DNA of 64,000 bases, from the NCBI GenBank assembly GCA_016707685.1, contig JADJHE010000012.1, positions 1-64,000 on the forward strand, in the 5' to 3' direction. Position 1 is the stretch's first letter, and each line of letters begins with the position of its first letter. The position numbers were made by a program, and so were the translations under genes. The notes beneath the pieces are model-generated. The model did not search any database. It had not been told where the DNA came from and was given only the letters and a program-made list of their open reading frames with translations. Origin of the DNA: Bacteroidota bacterium (lineage in GTDB: Bacteria > Bacteroidota > Bacteroidia > 2-12-FULL-35-15). Below, one piece after another: positions 1 through 9,000 of the stretch.

Positions 1-186
1 TGCTTTAATCGTAATGGGTACACCGTGTTCGTCCGATCCGCAAATAAATTTCACATCCTCCCCTTTCGAACGCAAATAACGCACGTAAATATCTGCAGGC
101 AAATAACAACCTGCTAAATGCCCAATATGAACTGGACCATTGGCATAAGGAAGTGCTGCTGTAACTAAATGTTTTTTATAACTCAT
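1..186 (-). CDS. metG: Methionyl-tRNA synthetase, N-terminal fragment
   Basis: The first 62 codons of a class I aminoacyl-tRNA synthetase that charges tRNA-Met in the cytoplasm; the rest lies outside the window. The start MSYKKHLVTAALPYANGP is followed directly by the class I HIGH signature in PVHIGHLAG, which binds ATP. Further on, GSDEHGVPI is characteristic of MetG and helps form the methionine pocket. The KMSKS loop and anticodon-binding domain are not in the window. The ATG at the complement of 184-186 is the only sensible start. A TATATTTG box lies about 60 bases upstream. Confidence 0.95.
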   Translation of the reverse strand, partial: MSYKKHLVTAALPYANGPVHIGHLAGCYLPADIYVRYLRSKGEDVKFICGSDEHGVPITIKA

Positions 187-247
187 AAACGTTTATGAAC
201 CTAGTCCTTAATGGAGAAAAAGCTTTTTTTAATATTAAATTGATACA

Positions 248-255
248 CAAATATA
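248..255 (-). promoter_or_regulatory. Possible -7 box for metG
   Basis: The minus strand reads TATATTTG, a full match to the Bacteroidota -7 element TAnnTTTG, about 60 bases before the metG ATG. No clear TTTG -33 element is seen at the right distance, and the box sits just beyond the haemoglobin stop codon, so this is tentative. Confidence 0.35.
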
Positions 256-259
256 ATCA

Positions 260-613
260 TTAATCCTTGAGTAGCTTCTTCTGCATGATATAAGAAATAC
301 TGGATGCTCTGTTTTTGGTTGTTTCTGCATTTGGGCCACTGTACAGCTCATCTACGCTCTCCCAAAACAATGCTAACCAAATCTTAAAATCTTCTTTTTG
401 AAATGGCAAATGCATGTGTTTTTCCATCAAATTTTGAGCATAAGCAAATTCAGGAAAAAGGGTTGCATTCCAGAAGCTATCAACCCTTGGCAAATGTTCC
501 TCCAAATTCAAATGTTCAAAATGATGTTTTATTGGACTCACCATTAACTTATCATAAAAAGTTTTGATTAGCTTTGTTACATCGGCAGGTGAAAGTATAT
601 CGGTTTTAGACAT
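260..613 (-). CDS. Group III truncated haemoglobin
   Basis: A 117-residue single-domain globin, normal length for group III (P) truncated haemoglobins. They bind haem and interact with O2 or NO in the cytoplasm. Visible signatures are the early FYDKL helix, the W48-containing CD/E segment DSFWNATLFP, and H66 in EKHMHLPFQKEDFKIWLALF, the likely proximal haem ligand in the family's HxxLP motif, followed by the conserved FxxWL. There is no signal peptide or second domain. It reads away from ldcA and towards metG, so it is probably monocistronic. Group assignment is by motif; the physiological ligand cannot be read from the sequence. Confidence 0.88.
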   Translation of the reverse strand: MSKTDILSPADVTKLIKTFYDKLMVSPIKHHFEHLNLEEHLPRVDSFWNATLFPEFAYAQNLMEKHMHLPFQKEDFKIWLALFWESVDELYSGPNAETTKNRASSISYIMQKKLLKD

Positions 614-723
614 GGTGTTTTTTTTACAAATATCCGATTAATTTAGATGAATGTAAACAATTATGGTTTTCTTTAAATAGGATTTAACTCTTGATATTAA
701 AACCTAAAAACGAACACATAAAT

Positions 724-1614
724 ATGATTCAACCTCCCTATTTAAAAAAAGGCGATAAAATTGCAATTATTGCAAGTGCCCGAAAAATAAGCAAAGAAGA
801 GCTTGAGCCTGCTGTTGCTATGCTAAAAAACTGGGGATTAGAGGTGGTATTCGGGAAAAATCTTTTTAATGCCGATCACCAATTTTCGGGAACAGATGCC
901 GAACGAGCAGCCGATTTGCAAGAAATGCTTGATGACACTTCTGTAAAAGCAATTATAAGTGCTCGAGGAGGATATGGAACGGTTCGAATAATTGATGCGA
1001 TTGATTTCACTAAATTCAAACAACATCCTAAATGGGTAATTGGTTATAGCGACATAACAGTGTTGCATTCGCATATACACAACATGGGTATTCAAACACT
1101 GCATGCAACAATGCCCATCAATTTCACCAAACATGAAGAAGCGACTGAAACACTTCGCAAATTTTTGTTTGGAGAAACAATTAATTACACATTCGAATCG
1201 CATTCATTGAACAGAACAGGAAATGCAGAAGGGATTTTAGTTGGTGGAAATTTATCTTTAATATATGCTTTGTGTGGAAGCGCATCAGATATTGATACAA
1301 GTAATAAAATTTTATTCATCGAAGATTTAGATGAATATTTATACCATGTGGACAGAATGATGATTAACCTAAAACGTTCGGGCAAACTCAGCAAGCTAGC
1401 AGGTTTACTAGTAGGTGGCATGAGTGATATGAAAGACAATACCATTCCTTTTGGAAAAACTGCGGAAGAAATTATTTTAGATGCAGTAAAAGAATACAGG
1501 TATCCAGTTTGTTTTAATTTTCCGTGTGGGCATATTGATGAAAATTTAGCGGTAGTGCTCGGAAAAAAAATGAAGTTAAGTGTTACTGATGAAAATAGTA
1601 GTTTAACGTACTAA
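724..1614 (+). CDS. LD-carboxypeptidase, S66 family
   Basis: A 296-residue serine peptidase of the muramoyltetrapeptide carboxypeptidase (LdcA/MccF) family. These enzymes cleave an L,D bond in recycled murein peptides in the cytoplasm; MccF relatives cleave peptide antibiotics. The catalytic Ser is in GYSDIT, with the Glu in FIEDLDEYLYH and the His near the C terminus in CGHIDENLAV, giving the Ser-Glu-His triad. The ATG at 724 (MIQPPYLKKGDKIAI) is preferred over an upstream TTG, because family members start with this PxxLKxGDxIxI strand. It is monocistronic and ends in a perfect palindromic terminator shared with rng. Whether it acts on murein or on another peptide is not decided. Confidence 0.9.
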   Translation: MIQPPYLKKGDKIAIIASARKISKEELEPAVAMLKNWGLEVVFGKNLFNADHQFSGTDAERAADLQEMLDDTSVKAIISARGGYGTVRIIDAIDFTKFKQHPKWVIGYSDITVLHSHIHNMGIQTLHATMPINFTKHEEATETLRKFLFGETINYTFESHSLNRTGNAEGILVGGNLSLIYALCGSASDIDTSNKILFIEDLDEYLYHVDRMMINLKRSGKLSKLAGLLVGGMSDMKDNTIPFGKTAEEIILDAVKEYRYPVCFNFPCGHIDENLAVVLGKKMKLSVTDENSSLTY

Positions 1615-1617
1615 AAC

Positions 1618-1647
1618 AAAAAGCCCAATCAATTGATTGGGCTTTTT
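1618..1647. terminator. Bidirectional intrinsic terminator between ldcA and rng
   Basis: A perfect 30-base palindrome: each 15-base arm reads aaaaagcccaatcaa. It has A and T runs on both sides and lies between two convergent genes, so it can end transcription from either strand. Confidence 0.85.
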
Positions 1648-1648
1648 G

Positions 1649-3205
1649 TTACATTTTTATTTCGTCATCACTTTTATTTAGAAAACGATATTCTAAGAAA
1701 TTATAAGAGGATACGGGACGAATTTGAATTGACTTACCAAATTTTTTGTTCCATTTACGTCTGATAGATGTAAAGTAATTTCCTTTGGTTAAATACGCTT
1801 CCAAATACGGATGTACACAAAGTGTAACACCAGCTTCGTTTTGTTCTTTTAAAATATAACGTAAATTGTTTTCAATTTGGTCAACGACTAAAATACTTGC
1901 TTGTATTTCGCCACTTCCACCACATGTAGGACATTTTTCAACTGTCACTACATTCATTTCAGGACGAACACGCTGACGCGTAATTTGAATCAAACCAAAT
2001 TTACTTGGAGGTAAAATATTATGTTTTGCACGATCCTTCGACATCTCATCTTTCATTTTATCAAATAAAAGTTTTCGATTATCGGCACTGTGCAAATCAA
2101 TAAAATCGACAACAATAATTCCACCCATATCGCGCAAACGCAACTGCCGTGCAACTTCTATTGCTGCTTCTATATTTACTTCTAAAGCATTTGTTTCTTG
2201 ATTGTTATCAGACTTTGCTCTGTTTCCACTGTTTACATCAATTACATGCAATGCTTCGGTATGTTCTACAATTAAGTAGCCACCACTTTTCATGGTTACA
2301 GTTTTTCCGAACAATGCTTTTATTTGGCGATCAACACCAAAATTATCGAATATTGGAACTGGGCCTTTGTAAAGCTTTGCAATCTTTTCTTTGTCAGGAG
2401 CAATTGTTCTAAGATATGTTTTGATCTCATCGTACATTGCTTGATCGTTCACGTGAATGCTGTTAAAACTTTCGTTTAACAAATCGCGCAACATGGCAGA
2501 TGTACGATCAATTTCACCTAAAACTTTGTGAGGAGGTTGAGCTGTTTTTAATGCCTCGTAACAAACATTCCATTTGTTTACCAAATCATTTAAATCGGCA
2601 TCTAAATCGGCAACACTTTTTCCTTCAGCAACCGTACGGATAATTACACCAAAGTTTTTTGGTTTAATACTTTGAATCAATCGCTTCAAACGATTTTTTT
2701 CATCCGTAGTTTTAATTTTTTGAGAAACAGAAATTTTTTCCGCAAATGGAATCAGTACTAAATACCTACCAGCTAATGAAATTTCGGTAGTAATACGTGG
2801 TCCTTTTGTTGAGATAGGTTCCTTAGCAATTTGGATAAGGATTTGTTGATTGGCATTTAAAACATTTCCAATTTTTCCGTCCTTTTCAATATCTGGTTCA
2901 TTTTTAAAATACATCAAATTGGAAGTAGTTTGCTTTCCAGTTTGAACAAGCTTGGTGTATTTACAAAATGAATTTGCTTGAGGACCTAAATCGAGGTAAT
3001 GTAAGAACGCATCTTTTTCGTACCCCACATCAACAAAGGCGGCATTTAAACCTGGCATCACCTTTTTTACGCGACCCAGGTAGATATCGCCCACCGAAAA
3101 ATTATTGTTACTACGTTCGCGGTTAAGCTCCACAAGGCGCTTATCGTTTAGCAATGCAATAACTACTTCCGATGGTGTTGAATCTATTATTAATTCGTTA
3201 TTCAA
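1649..3205 (-). CDS. rng: Ribonuclease E/G family endoribonuclease (RNase G)
   Basis: A 518-residue endoribonuclease for rRNA maturation and mRNA turnover, close in length to E. coli RNase G and lacking the long C-terminal scaffold of RNase E. An S1 RNA-binding domain sits at residues ~35-125 (VGDIYLGRVKKVMPGLNAAF). The catalytic aspartates are in HVIDVNSG and IIVVDFID, and the zinc-link cysteines are in VEKCPTCGGSG. The start is a TTG giving MNNELIIDSTPSEVVIALL, which matches the usual family start; no ATG lies nearby. Two stable hairpins in the 200-base upstream region suggest post-transcriptional self-control of the kind known for RNase E. It is convergent with ldcA. Confidence 0.93.
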   Translation of the reverse strand: MNNELIIDSTPSEVVIALLNDKRLVELNRERSNNNFSVGDIYLGRVKKVMPGLNAAFVDVGYEKDAFLHYLDLGPQANSFCKYTKLVQTGKQTTSNLMYFKNEPDIEKDGKIGNVLNANQQILIQIAKEPISTKGPRITTEISLAGRYLVLIPFAEKISVSQKIKTTDEKNRLKRLIQSIKPKNFGVIIRTVAEGKSVADLDADLNDLVNKWNVCYEALKTAQPPHKVLGEIDRTSAMLRDLLNESFNSIHVNDQAMYDEIKTYLRTIAPDKEKIAKLYKGPVPIFDNFGVDRQIKALFGKTVTMKSGGYLIVEHTEALHVIDVNSGNRAKSDNNQETNALEVNIEAAIEVARQLRLRDMGGIIVVDFIDLHSADNRKLLFDKMKDEMSKDRAKHNILPPSKFGLIQITRQRVRPEMNVVTVEKCPTCGGSGEIQASILVVDQIENNLRYILKEQNEAGVTLCVHPYLEAYLTKGNYFTSIRRKWNKKFGKSIQIRPVSSYNFLEYRFLNKSDDEIKM

Positions 3206-3411
3206 TCGTTCAGTTTTTTAAATAAATACAAGTATCCCAGTACTCCGTATAAACGGAATCTGCGGATACGTTTTTTTATAGTAAGGTAGTATTCGGATGG
3301 CACCGAAAAGAATACAAACAGACGTGCATTATTTAGCAGAATAGAATTTACATTCTATTCTGCATAAAAAGCTGTGCAACGTAAGTTTAAAATACTCCGA
3401 ACTAAATCGGA
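3206..3411 (-). promoter_or_regulatory. Structured leader upstream of rng
   Basis: These 206 bases hold no ORF but two strong stem-loops. The first (3336-3363) has a perfect 12-base stem, gcagaatagaat, with a 4-base loop. The second (3232-3269) has a gtatcc/ggatac base and an inner tccgt/acgga stem. Neither has a convincing U-tract on the minus strand, so they look like RNA structure in the rng 5' UTR rather than terminators. Autoregulation by RNase E through 5' UTR hairpins is known in enterobacteria; applying it here is inference. Confidence 0.5.
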
Positions 3412-3501
3412 CTATTTTTTCTTATGTCTGTTTTTTCTCAAACGTTTTTTACGTTTGTGAGTAGCCATTTTATGTCTTTTTCTTTTTTTACCGCTTGGCA
3501 T
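3412..3501 (-). CDS. AURKAIP1/COX24-like short basic protein
   Basis: A 29-residue ORF of almost only Lys, Arg and His. It starts MPSGKKRKRHKMATHKRKK and ends in a further Lys/Arg/His tract before TAG. The KRKRHKMxxHKRKKRLRKxRHKKK pattern is that of the AURKAIP1/COX24 domain, the C-terminal part of the mitochondrial ribosomal protein mS38, which Bacteroidota carry as a stand-alone tiny protein. The composition suggests an RNA-binding, ribosome-associated role, which is inference. It lies between the TPR gene and rng on the same strand. Confidence 0.8.
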   Translation of the reverse strand: MPSGKKRKRHKMATHKRKKRLRKNRHKKK

Positions 3502-3550
3502 AGCTAATTGGTTTTAAATTGTTTAATACTTTATTTTATTGTTCTTGGCC

Positions 3551-4384
3551 CTACTGGGCTAATTTATTTATATAATTCTGTACTTCTGTTTTGATAGTAA
3601 CATCATCTACAGCAGCTTTATATTTTTCTAAATATTCGATTGCTTTTTGCTTATCTCCTTTTTGTTCGTAAGCATCAGCAATGTGTAAAAATGCTTCAAT
3701 AAAATCAGGTTTTATTTTCAACACTTTTTCGAAACGTGCAATTGCTTTATCCCACTGTCCTGAACGTTCCGAGAAAAAAGCAAAATTCAATTGTAAATTA
3801 ACATTGTTTGAATCTGTCTTTTCAATTTCACGTAACATTCCAATCCCTTTCATTGGATCAGCTGAACCTTCTACATAACAAGCTGCTAAACTAATTCTTG
3901 CATCGATATTTTTAGGATTGATACTAAGTGTTTTTTCAAAACATTCAATTGCTTTTTTATAAAGCATTGGATGTTCAGTAGCTTTACTAAACTGAATAGC
4001 AGAATAATAACGAGCTCCAGCGTATGTCCAGTTACTATCTATAGGAGAAGCAATTGCTGCTTGTTCCATATAGTAGGCTGCAAGAATTGGCTGACGAGCA
4101 TTGTCATAAAAATTGATAATGGCTTCGTAAGCACTTTTTTTATCAGTAGCAACAGAAATAGCTGCTTCTAATTTTTTCACTTCTTGCTTTTCACCTTCAG
4201 GTAAATTCGCTTTCACGGTTCCAACAAAATCAAGGATGTTTACTCCTTCATTTGCATGATCATGTTGATCAGTTGTTGCCGCTTCCTCTTTTAAAGGTAA
4301 CTTGGTATTTGCAAATAATAAAAGAACGACTAATAGGATTGAGCCTGCAATTACAGCAATTTGTATTTTAGTTACAGACTTCAT
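3551..4384 (-). CDS. Membrane-anchored tetratricopeptide repeat protein
   Basis: A 277-residue protein with one N-terminal membrane helix (residues ~7-25, IQIAVIAGSILLVVLLLFA), a short charged linker with several His and Asp, and then four or more TPR units from about residue 85 to the end. Recognisable repeats are AIECFEKTLSINPKNIDARISL, AIARFEKVLKIKPDFIEAFLHI and AYEQKGDKQKAIEYLEKY. TPR solenoids bind other proteins; the partner is unknown. The tail is probably periplasmic. It lies 75 bases downstream of the HU gene on the same strand and may be co-transcribed with it. Confidence 0.8.
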   Translation of the reverse strand: MKSVTKIQIAVIAGSILLVVLLLFANTKLPLKEEAATTDQHDHANEGVNILDFVGTVKANLPEGEKQEVKKLEAAISVATDKKSAYEAIINFYDNARQPILAAYYMEQAAIASPIDSNWTYAGARYYSAIQFSKATEHPMLYKKAIECFEKTLSINPKNIDARISLAACYVEGSADPMKGIGMLREIEKTDSNNVNLQLNFAFFSERSGQWDKAIARFEKVLKIKPDFIEAFLHIADAYEQKGDKQKAIEYLEKYKAAVDDVTIKTEVQNYINKLAQ

Positions 4385-4459
4385 CTTTATATGTTAGATT
4401 CTAATTTAATACTGTTGAACAAAATTCAACCGAAATCAAAATTCGAAATCCGATTTAAA

Positions 4460-4759
4460 TTATGCTGCTACTTCTTTTTTAACGTTTTTCTTTACTTTTT
4501 CAGAAAACGTTTTAGCCGGTTTAAATGCCGGAATATAATGAGCAGGAATTATTATTGTTGTGTTTTTTGAAATATTACGTCCTGTTTTTTCAGCACGTTT
4601 TTTCACGATAAAACTACCGAAACCTCTTAAATACACATTCTCTCCAGCTACCATTGAATTTCTTACTGATTTCATGAAAGCTTCCACAGTAGCCTGAACT
4701 GCTACTTTTTCAATTCCTGTTTTTTCTGCGATTTCGTTGATGATGTCTGCCTTTGTCAT
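4460..4759 (-). CDS. HU/IHF-family DNA-binding protein
   Basis: A 99-residue nucleoid protein that bends DNA as a dimer. It shows the HU fold in order: the N-terminal helices MTKADIINEIAEKTGI, the dimer core VEAFMKSVRNSM, the strand motif VYLRGFGSFIVKKRAEKTGRN, and the DNA-contacting arm with the conserved Pro in IIIPAHYIPAFKPAKTF. A lysine-rich tail of about ten residues follows. A well-matched Bacteroidota promoter lies about 60 bases upstream. Whether it is HU or IHF-like cannot be settled. Confidence 0.93.
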   Translation of the reverse strand: MTKADIINEIAEKTGIEKVAVQATVEAFMKSVRNSMVAGENVYLRGFGSFIVKKRAEKTGRNISKNTTIIIPAHYIPAFKPAKTFSEKVKKNVKKEVAA

Positions 4760-4817
4760 ACTTCTATAATCTATTTAAAATCAAATAATTAGTTCAATAA
4801 AACTTAATTTAGGGCTG

Positions 4818-4846
4818 CAAAGATAGTATTAAAATCGTCAAACAAA
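4818..4846 (-). promoter_or_regulatory. Promoter of the HU gene
   Basis: On the minus strand TTTG (4846-4843), 17 bases and TATCTTTG (4825-4818) give a near-consensus Bacteroidota promoter. The 5' UTR would be about 50 bases. Confidence 0.7.
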
Positions 4847-4901
4847 AATTTTAATCGTAATTTTGGCTTTCCAAACTAAAAAAAAATCCAAAACCCTATC
4901 T

Positions 4902-5966
4902 ATGAAAGCATTTTCGGCCAAAATTATCACTTGGTACAAGCAAAATAAAAGGGACTTACCATGGCGTAATACCAAAGACCCTTATTTTATTTGGCTTTCG
5001 GAAATAATTTTACAACAAACACGCGTTGATCAAGGGATGAGCTATTACCTTAAATTTACCAAGGAGTTCCCTACCGTAAAACACCTTGCAAAAGCTGAAA
5101 ACGATAAAGTAATGAAGCTTTGGCAAGGACTCGGATATTATTCGAGAGCCCGAAACCTCCATTCTACTGCCCAAATTATCGCCAAAGACTATAAAGGTGT
5201 ATTTCCTGATTCATTTGAAACAATTATTTCACTTAAAGGTATTGGCGAATATACCGCCTCAGCCATAGCTTCGTTTGCATTTAATAAAGCACATGCGGTG
5301 GTTGACGGAAATGTATACCGAGTGCTGGCTCGTGTTTTTGGAATCGAGACACCCATTGATAGCACTATTGGAAAGAAAGCCTTCAATGAATTGGCCAACC
5401 AATTATTGGATAAAAAACAACCAGCATTGCATAACCAGGCAATTATGGAATTTGGAGCCATGCAATGCAAACCCGCAAACCCCAATTGTACCGACTGTGT
5501 GCTACAATCCATGTGTTTTGCATTTGAAAAGAAAAAAGTTTCAGAACTTCCTGTTAAAGAGAAAAAGACAAAAGTTCGAACTCGATACTTTAACTATATA
5601 GTAGTTAATTACAAGAATAAAACAATTGTTCGTAAACGAACAGAGAAAGATATTTGGACAAACTTACATGATTTCCCATTGATTGAAACCTCTTTAGACC
5701 TCAGTGAAACAGAAGTTTTGGCAACAAAAGAATGGAAAAAACTTATTGGTAATACTAAATACAACATCAAATCCGTTTCGAAACAGTACAAACATATTTT
5801 GAGTCATCAAAAAATAATGGCTCGTTTTTGGGAAATAAATTGCAAAAATTCAATGATTGTCATAAAGGACAAAAACTATTTAACCATCAATAAATCAGAA
5901 ATTGGAAAGTATGCTGTTCCACGCTTGATTGACAACTATTTAATTGAACAAGATAAAGATTCATAA
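4902..5966 (+). CDS. mutY: A/G-specific adenine DNA glycosylase
   Basis: A 354-residue base-excision repair enzyme that removes adenine mispaired with 8-oxoguanine. The catalytic Glu is in WLSEIILQQTRVDQG, the helix-hairpin-helix in LKGIGEYTASAIASFAF, and the catalytic Asp in VVDGNVYRVLAR. The [4Fe-4S] ligands have the spacing C-x6-C-x2-C-x5-C in CKPANPNCTDCVLQSMC. A C-terminal NUDIX-like 8-oxoG recognition domain occupies about residues 225-345. The ATG at 4902 (MKAFSAKIITWYKQNKRDLPWR) is preferred to a TTG 39 bases upstream because it sits at the conserved family start. It is the first gene of a plus-strand run that may continue to 12456. Confidence 0.95.
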   Translation: MKAFSAKIITWYKQNKRDLPWRNTKDPYFIWLSEIILQQTRVDQGMSYYLKFTKEFPTVKHLAKAENDKVMKLWQGLGYYSRARNLHSTAQIIAKDYKGVFPDSFETIISLKGIGEYTASAIASFAFNKAHAVVDGNVYRVLARVFGIETPIDSTIGKKAFNELANQLLDKKQPALHNQAIMEFGAMQCKPANPNCTDCVLQSMCFAFEKKKVSELPVKEKKTKVRTRYFNYIVVNYKNKTIVRKRTEKDIWTNLHDFPLIETSLDLSETEVLATKEWKKLIGNTKYNIKSVSKQYKHILSHQKIMARFWEINCKNSMIVIKDKNYLTINKSEIGKYAVPRLIDNYLIEQDKDS

Positions 5967-6018
5967 ATGGCTTGTAATTGCTAGCATTAATTTGTATTTT
6001 AGCATCTTGAATTACATT

Positions 6019-9000
6019 ATGAAATTATTTTTCAAAACATATAACATTCGATTTACCCTTTCACTAATTTTTCTTTTGACCATTTTAAGTTCAAAAGCAC
6101 AATTTTATAGTGGTTCTCAAACTGATTTTGGAAAAAATCGTGTGAAATACAAAACTTTCTTTTGGACTTTTTATGGCTACGAACGCTACGATGTTTATTT
6201 CTATGAACAAGGTAAAGAAATTGCAAATTACGTTTCAAAAGCGGCCAAACAACAAATCACAGATGTAGAAAAATTGTTCGACTATTCCATTGATGGAAAA
6301 ATTCAATTCATCGTTTTCAATAAACAATCGGATTACAAACAAAGCAACATTGGTTTATCAACCGATGAACAATACAATACAGGTGGTGTTACTCGAATTG
6401 TTGGTTCTAAAGTTATTTTATATTTCGAAGGTGATCATGCAAAACTAGATGCACAAATAAGAAGTGGTGTTGCTCAGGTATTAATTGAGCAAATGATGTA
6501 TGGTGGAAATGTTCGTGAGATGGTAAAAAACAACACCTTACTCAACATTCCTGAATGGTACACAAAAGGCTTGATTGATTATGTTTCCAACGATTGGAAT
6601 TCGGATATTGACAATAAAGTGAAGGATGGAATTTTATCTGGCAAGTATAAAAACATCAATCGATTAGAAGGAAATGATGCAGTAGTTGCAGGTCATGCAC
6701 TTTGGAAACACATTGCTGATAATTACGGAGAAACTGTTATTTCCAACATTTTATACATGACGAAAGTAAGTCGCAACATCGACAACTCTACGCTTTTTGT
6801 AATGGGTATTTCCATCAAAAATTTATGGGCGGAATGTGTTGATTCCTACAAATCCAAATATGCTGTAAAAGACACCACACAACACAATCCAACCGAAAAA
6901 GTAATTCTTTCAAAAATAAAATCAACACGTGTATACAGTCAAGTGAAAGTTAGTCCCGATGGAAATTATGCCATATACACAACCAATGAAATGGGACAAT
7001 ACAAAATATGGTTGTACGACTTTCAAAAAAATAAAACGAAACGTATTTTAAAATCAGGGAATAAAATTGATCGCATCAACGACTACTCTTTTCCCTTACT
7101 GGCATGGCATCCTAGCGGACAATTGTTCTCCTACATTATTGAACGGAAAGAATATTTTGTGATGGCTACATACGAGCTAGAAACGAAGGATAAAACAGAG
7201 CGCAATATTTTTGGATTTGAAAAAATATTGGATTACTCGTATAATGAAGACGGGAAACGTTTTGTAATGTCGGCAGTTCAAAAAGGTCAAAGTGATATTT
7301 TTGTTTTTACAGCTGCTTCAAATGGCTATGACCAAATAACAAAAGATATTTATGACGATTTAAATCCTCGTTTTGCAAATGGATCCAGCAAAATTGTTTT
7401 TGCATCTAACCGTCCAACAGATACATTATCTTTTGATGTGAAACGAAAAAGTTTTGAAGCACAGAAATACAAAGACATATTTGCTTTTGATAATGTTACA
7501 AAATCAAAGCTATTGGTTCGTGTAACAAACACACCCAACATTAATGAATCATTCCCATCCGATTATGACAACGAACACATCACGTTTTTAAGTGATAAAA
7601 ACGGAATCAGAAATCGTTACCTTGCACGCTTTGACAGTGTCATTGCGTATGTTGACACGTCTGCTCATTATAAAACAGTGGCAAGTTCATTCCCTATCAC
7701 CAATTACTCTCGTAATATTATTGAGCAAGATGTAAATGCAAAAGCAAAACGATTTACTGAAGTGATTTATGAAAATGGCAAATACAAAATGTTTGTTCAA
7801 CCACTTGCTGATGCAAAATCAATTACACCAGCCGAATTAAAAAACACTTCGTTCCGTGATTACAGAAACCGTATCGACTTTAAAGAACAACTTGAAACGG
7901 ATGCCAAAAACAAAGCGCTTTACGATACACCTAAAGCTGAAAATGTAAAAACCGTAATCAGTATTTCTGACAAAACAAAAAAAGATACTTCGGATGTAGA
8001 TATTAATAACTACACATTCTCGAATGAACAAAAGAAAAATGGTGACAATAAAAAAACAAACAAAGAGCAAATTAATCTAAACGACTCAACAAGTATAGCT
8101 ATTCCATCTGATTTTGTATTAGCACAACAACGCAACTACAATACAAATTACTCTGTTGATTATGTTGTATCTCAATTAGACAATTCGTTTTTAAATGCCA
8201 CCTATCAAAAATTTACTGGGGGCGGAAGTCCAATTTATCTCAATCCAGGAATTAACGCATTCATAAAAATAGGAATGAGTGATTTGTTTGAAAACTATAG
8301 AATTGTTGGAGGAATGCGCTTTTCGGGCGATTTAAATTCGAATGAATACTTTTTGAGTTACGAAGACCGAATGAAAAATGTTGACAAACAATTAATCCTA
8401 CATCGCCAATCCTTATTAAACATCTCCGACAGTTATTCCCTTATTAAAGTACATACACATGACATACGATATGTATTAAAATTTCCTTTAAATGAAGTAG
8501 CTAGTTTTAGAGCTAGTTTAGCATATAGAAATGATAGAACTATTTATACCTCTACCGACTATAACAATCTAAAGAAAGCAAATACATACGAAAACTGGGG
8601 AACAGTAAAATTGGAATATGTATTCGACAATACGATTAAAAAAGGATTGAATTTATACAATGGTGTTCGTGGTAAGTTTTATGGTGAATACTACCGTCAG
8701 GTTGACAAACAAAAATCCGATTTTTTTGTAGTAGGTGCCGATTGGCGTTATTACAAAAAATTGCACCGCGATTTAATTTGGGCAAATAGAATCTCAGCTG
8801 GTACATCATTCGGCAATCAAAAAATGATTTATTATTTGGGCGGTGTCGACAATTGGTTTATTCCCAAATTTGATAACAGCACGAACATTGCACGTGATCA
8901 AAACTATGCATACCAAACATTGGTTACAAATATGCGTGGCTTTTATCAAAATGCTAGAAATGGAAATTCATTTGCTGTAATCAACAGTGAAATACGTTTC

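Noticed and set aside
838..1203. 121-codon minus-strand frame across ldcA
   Set aside because: Lies wholly inside the well-supported ldcA gene; composition and residues are those of an antisense shadow.
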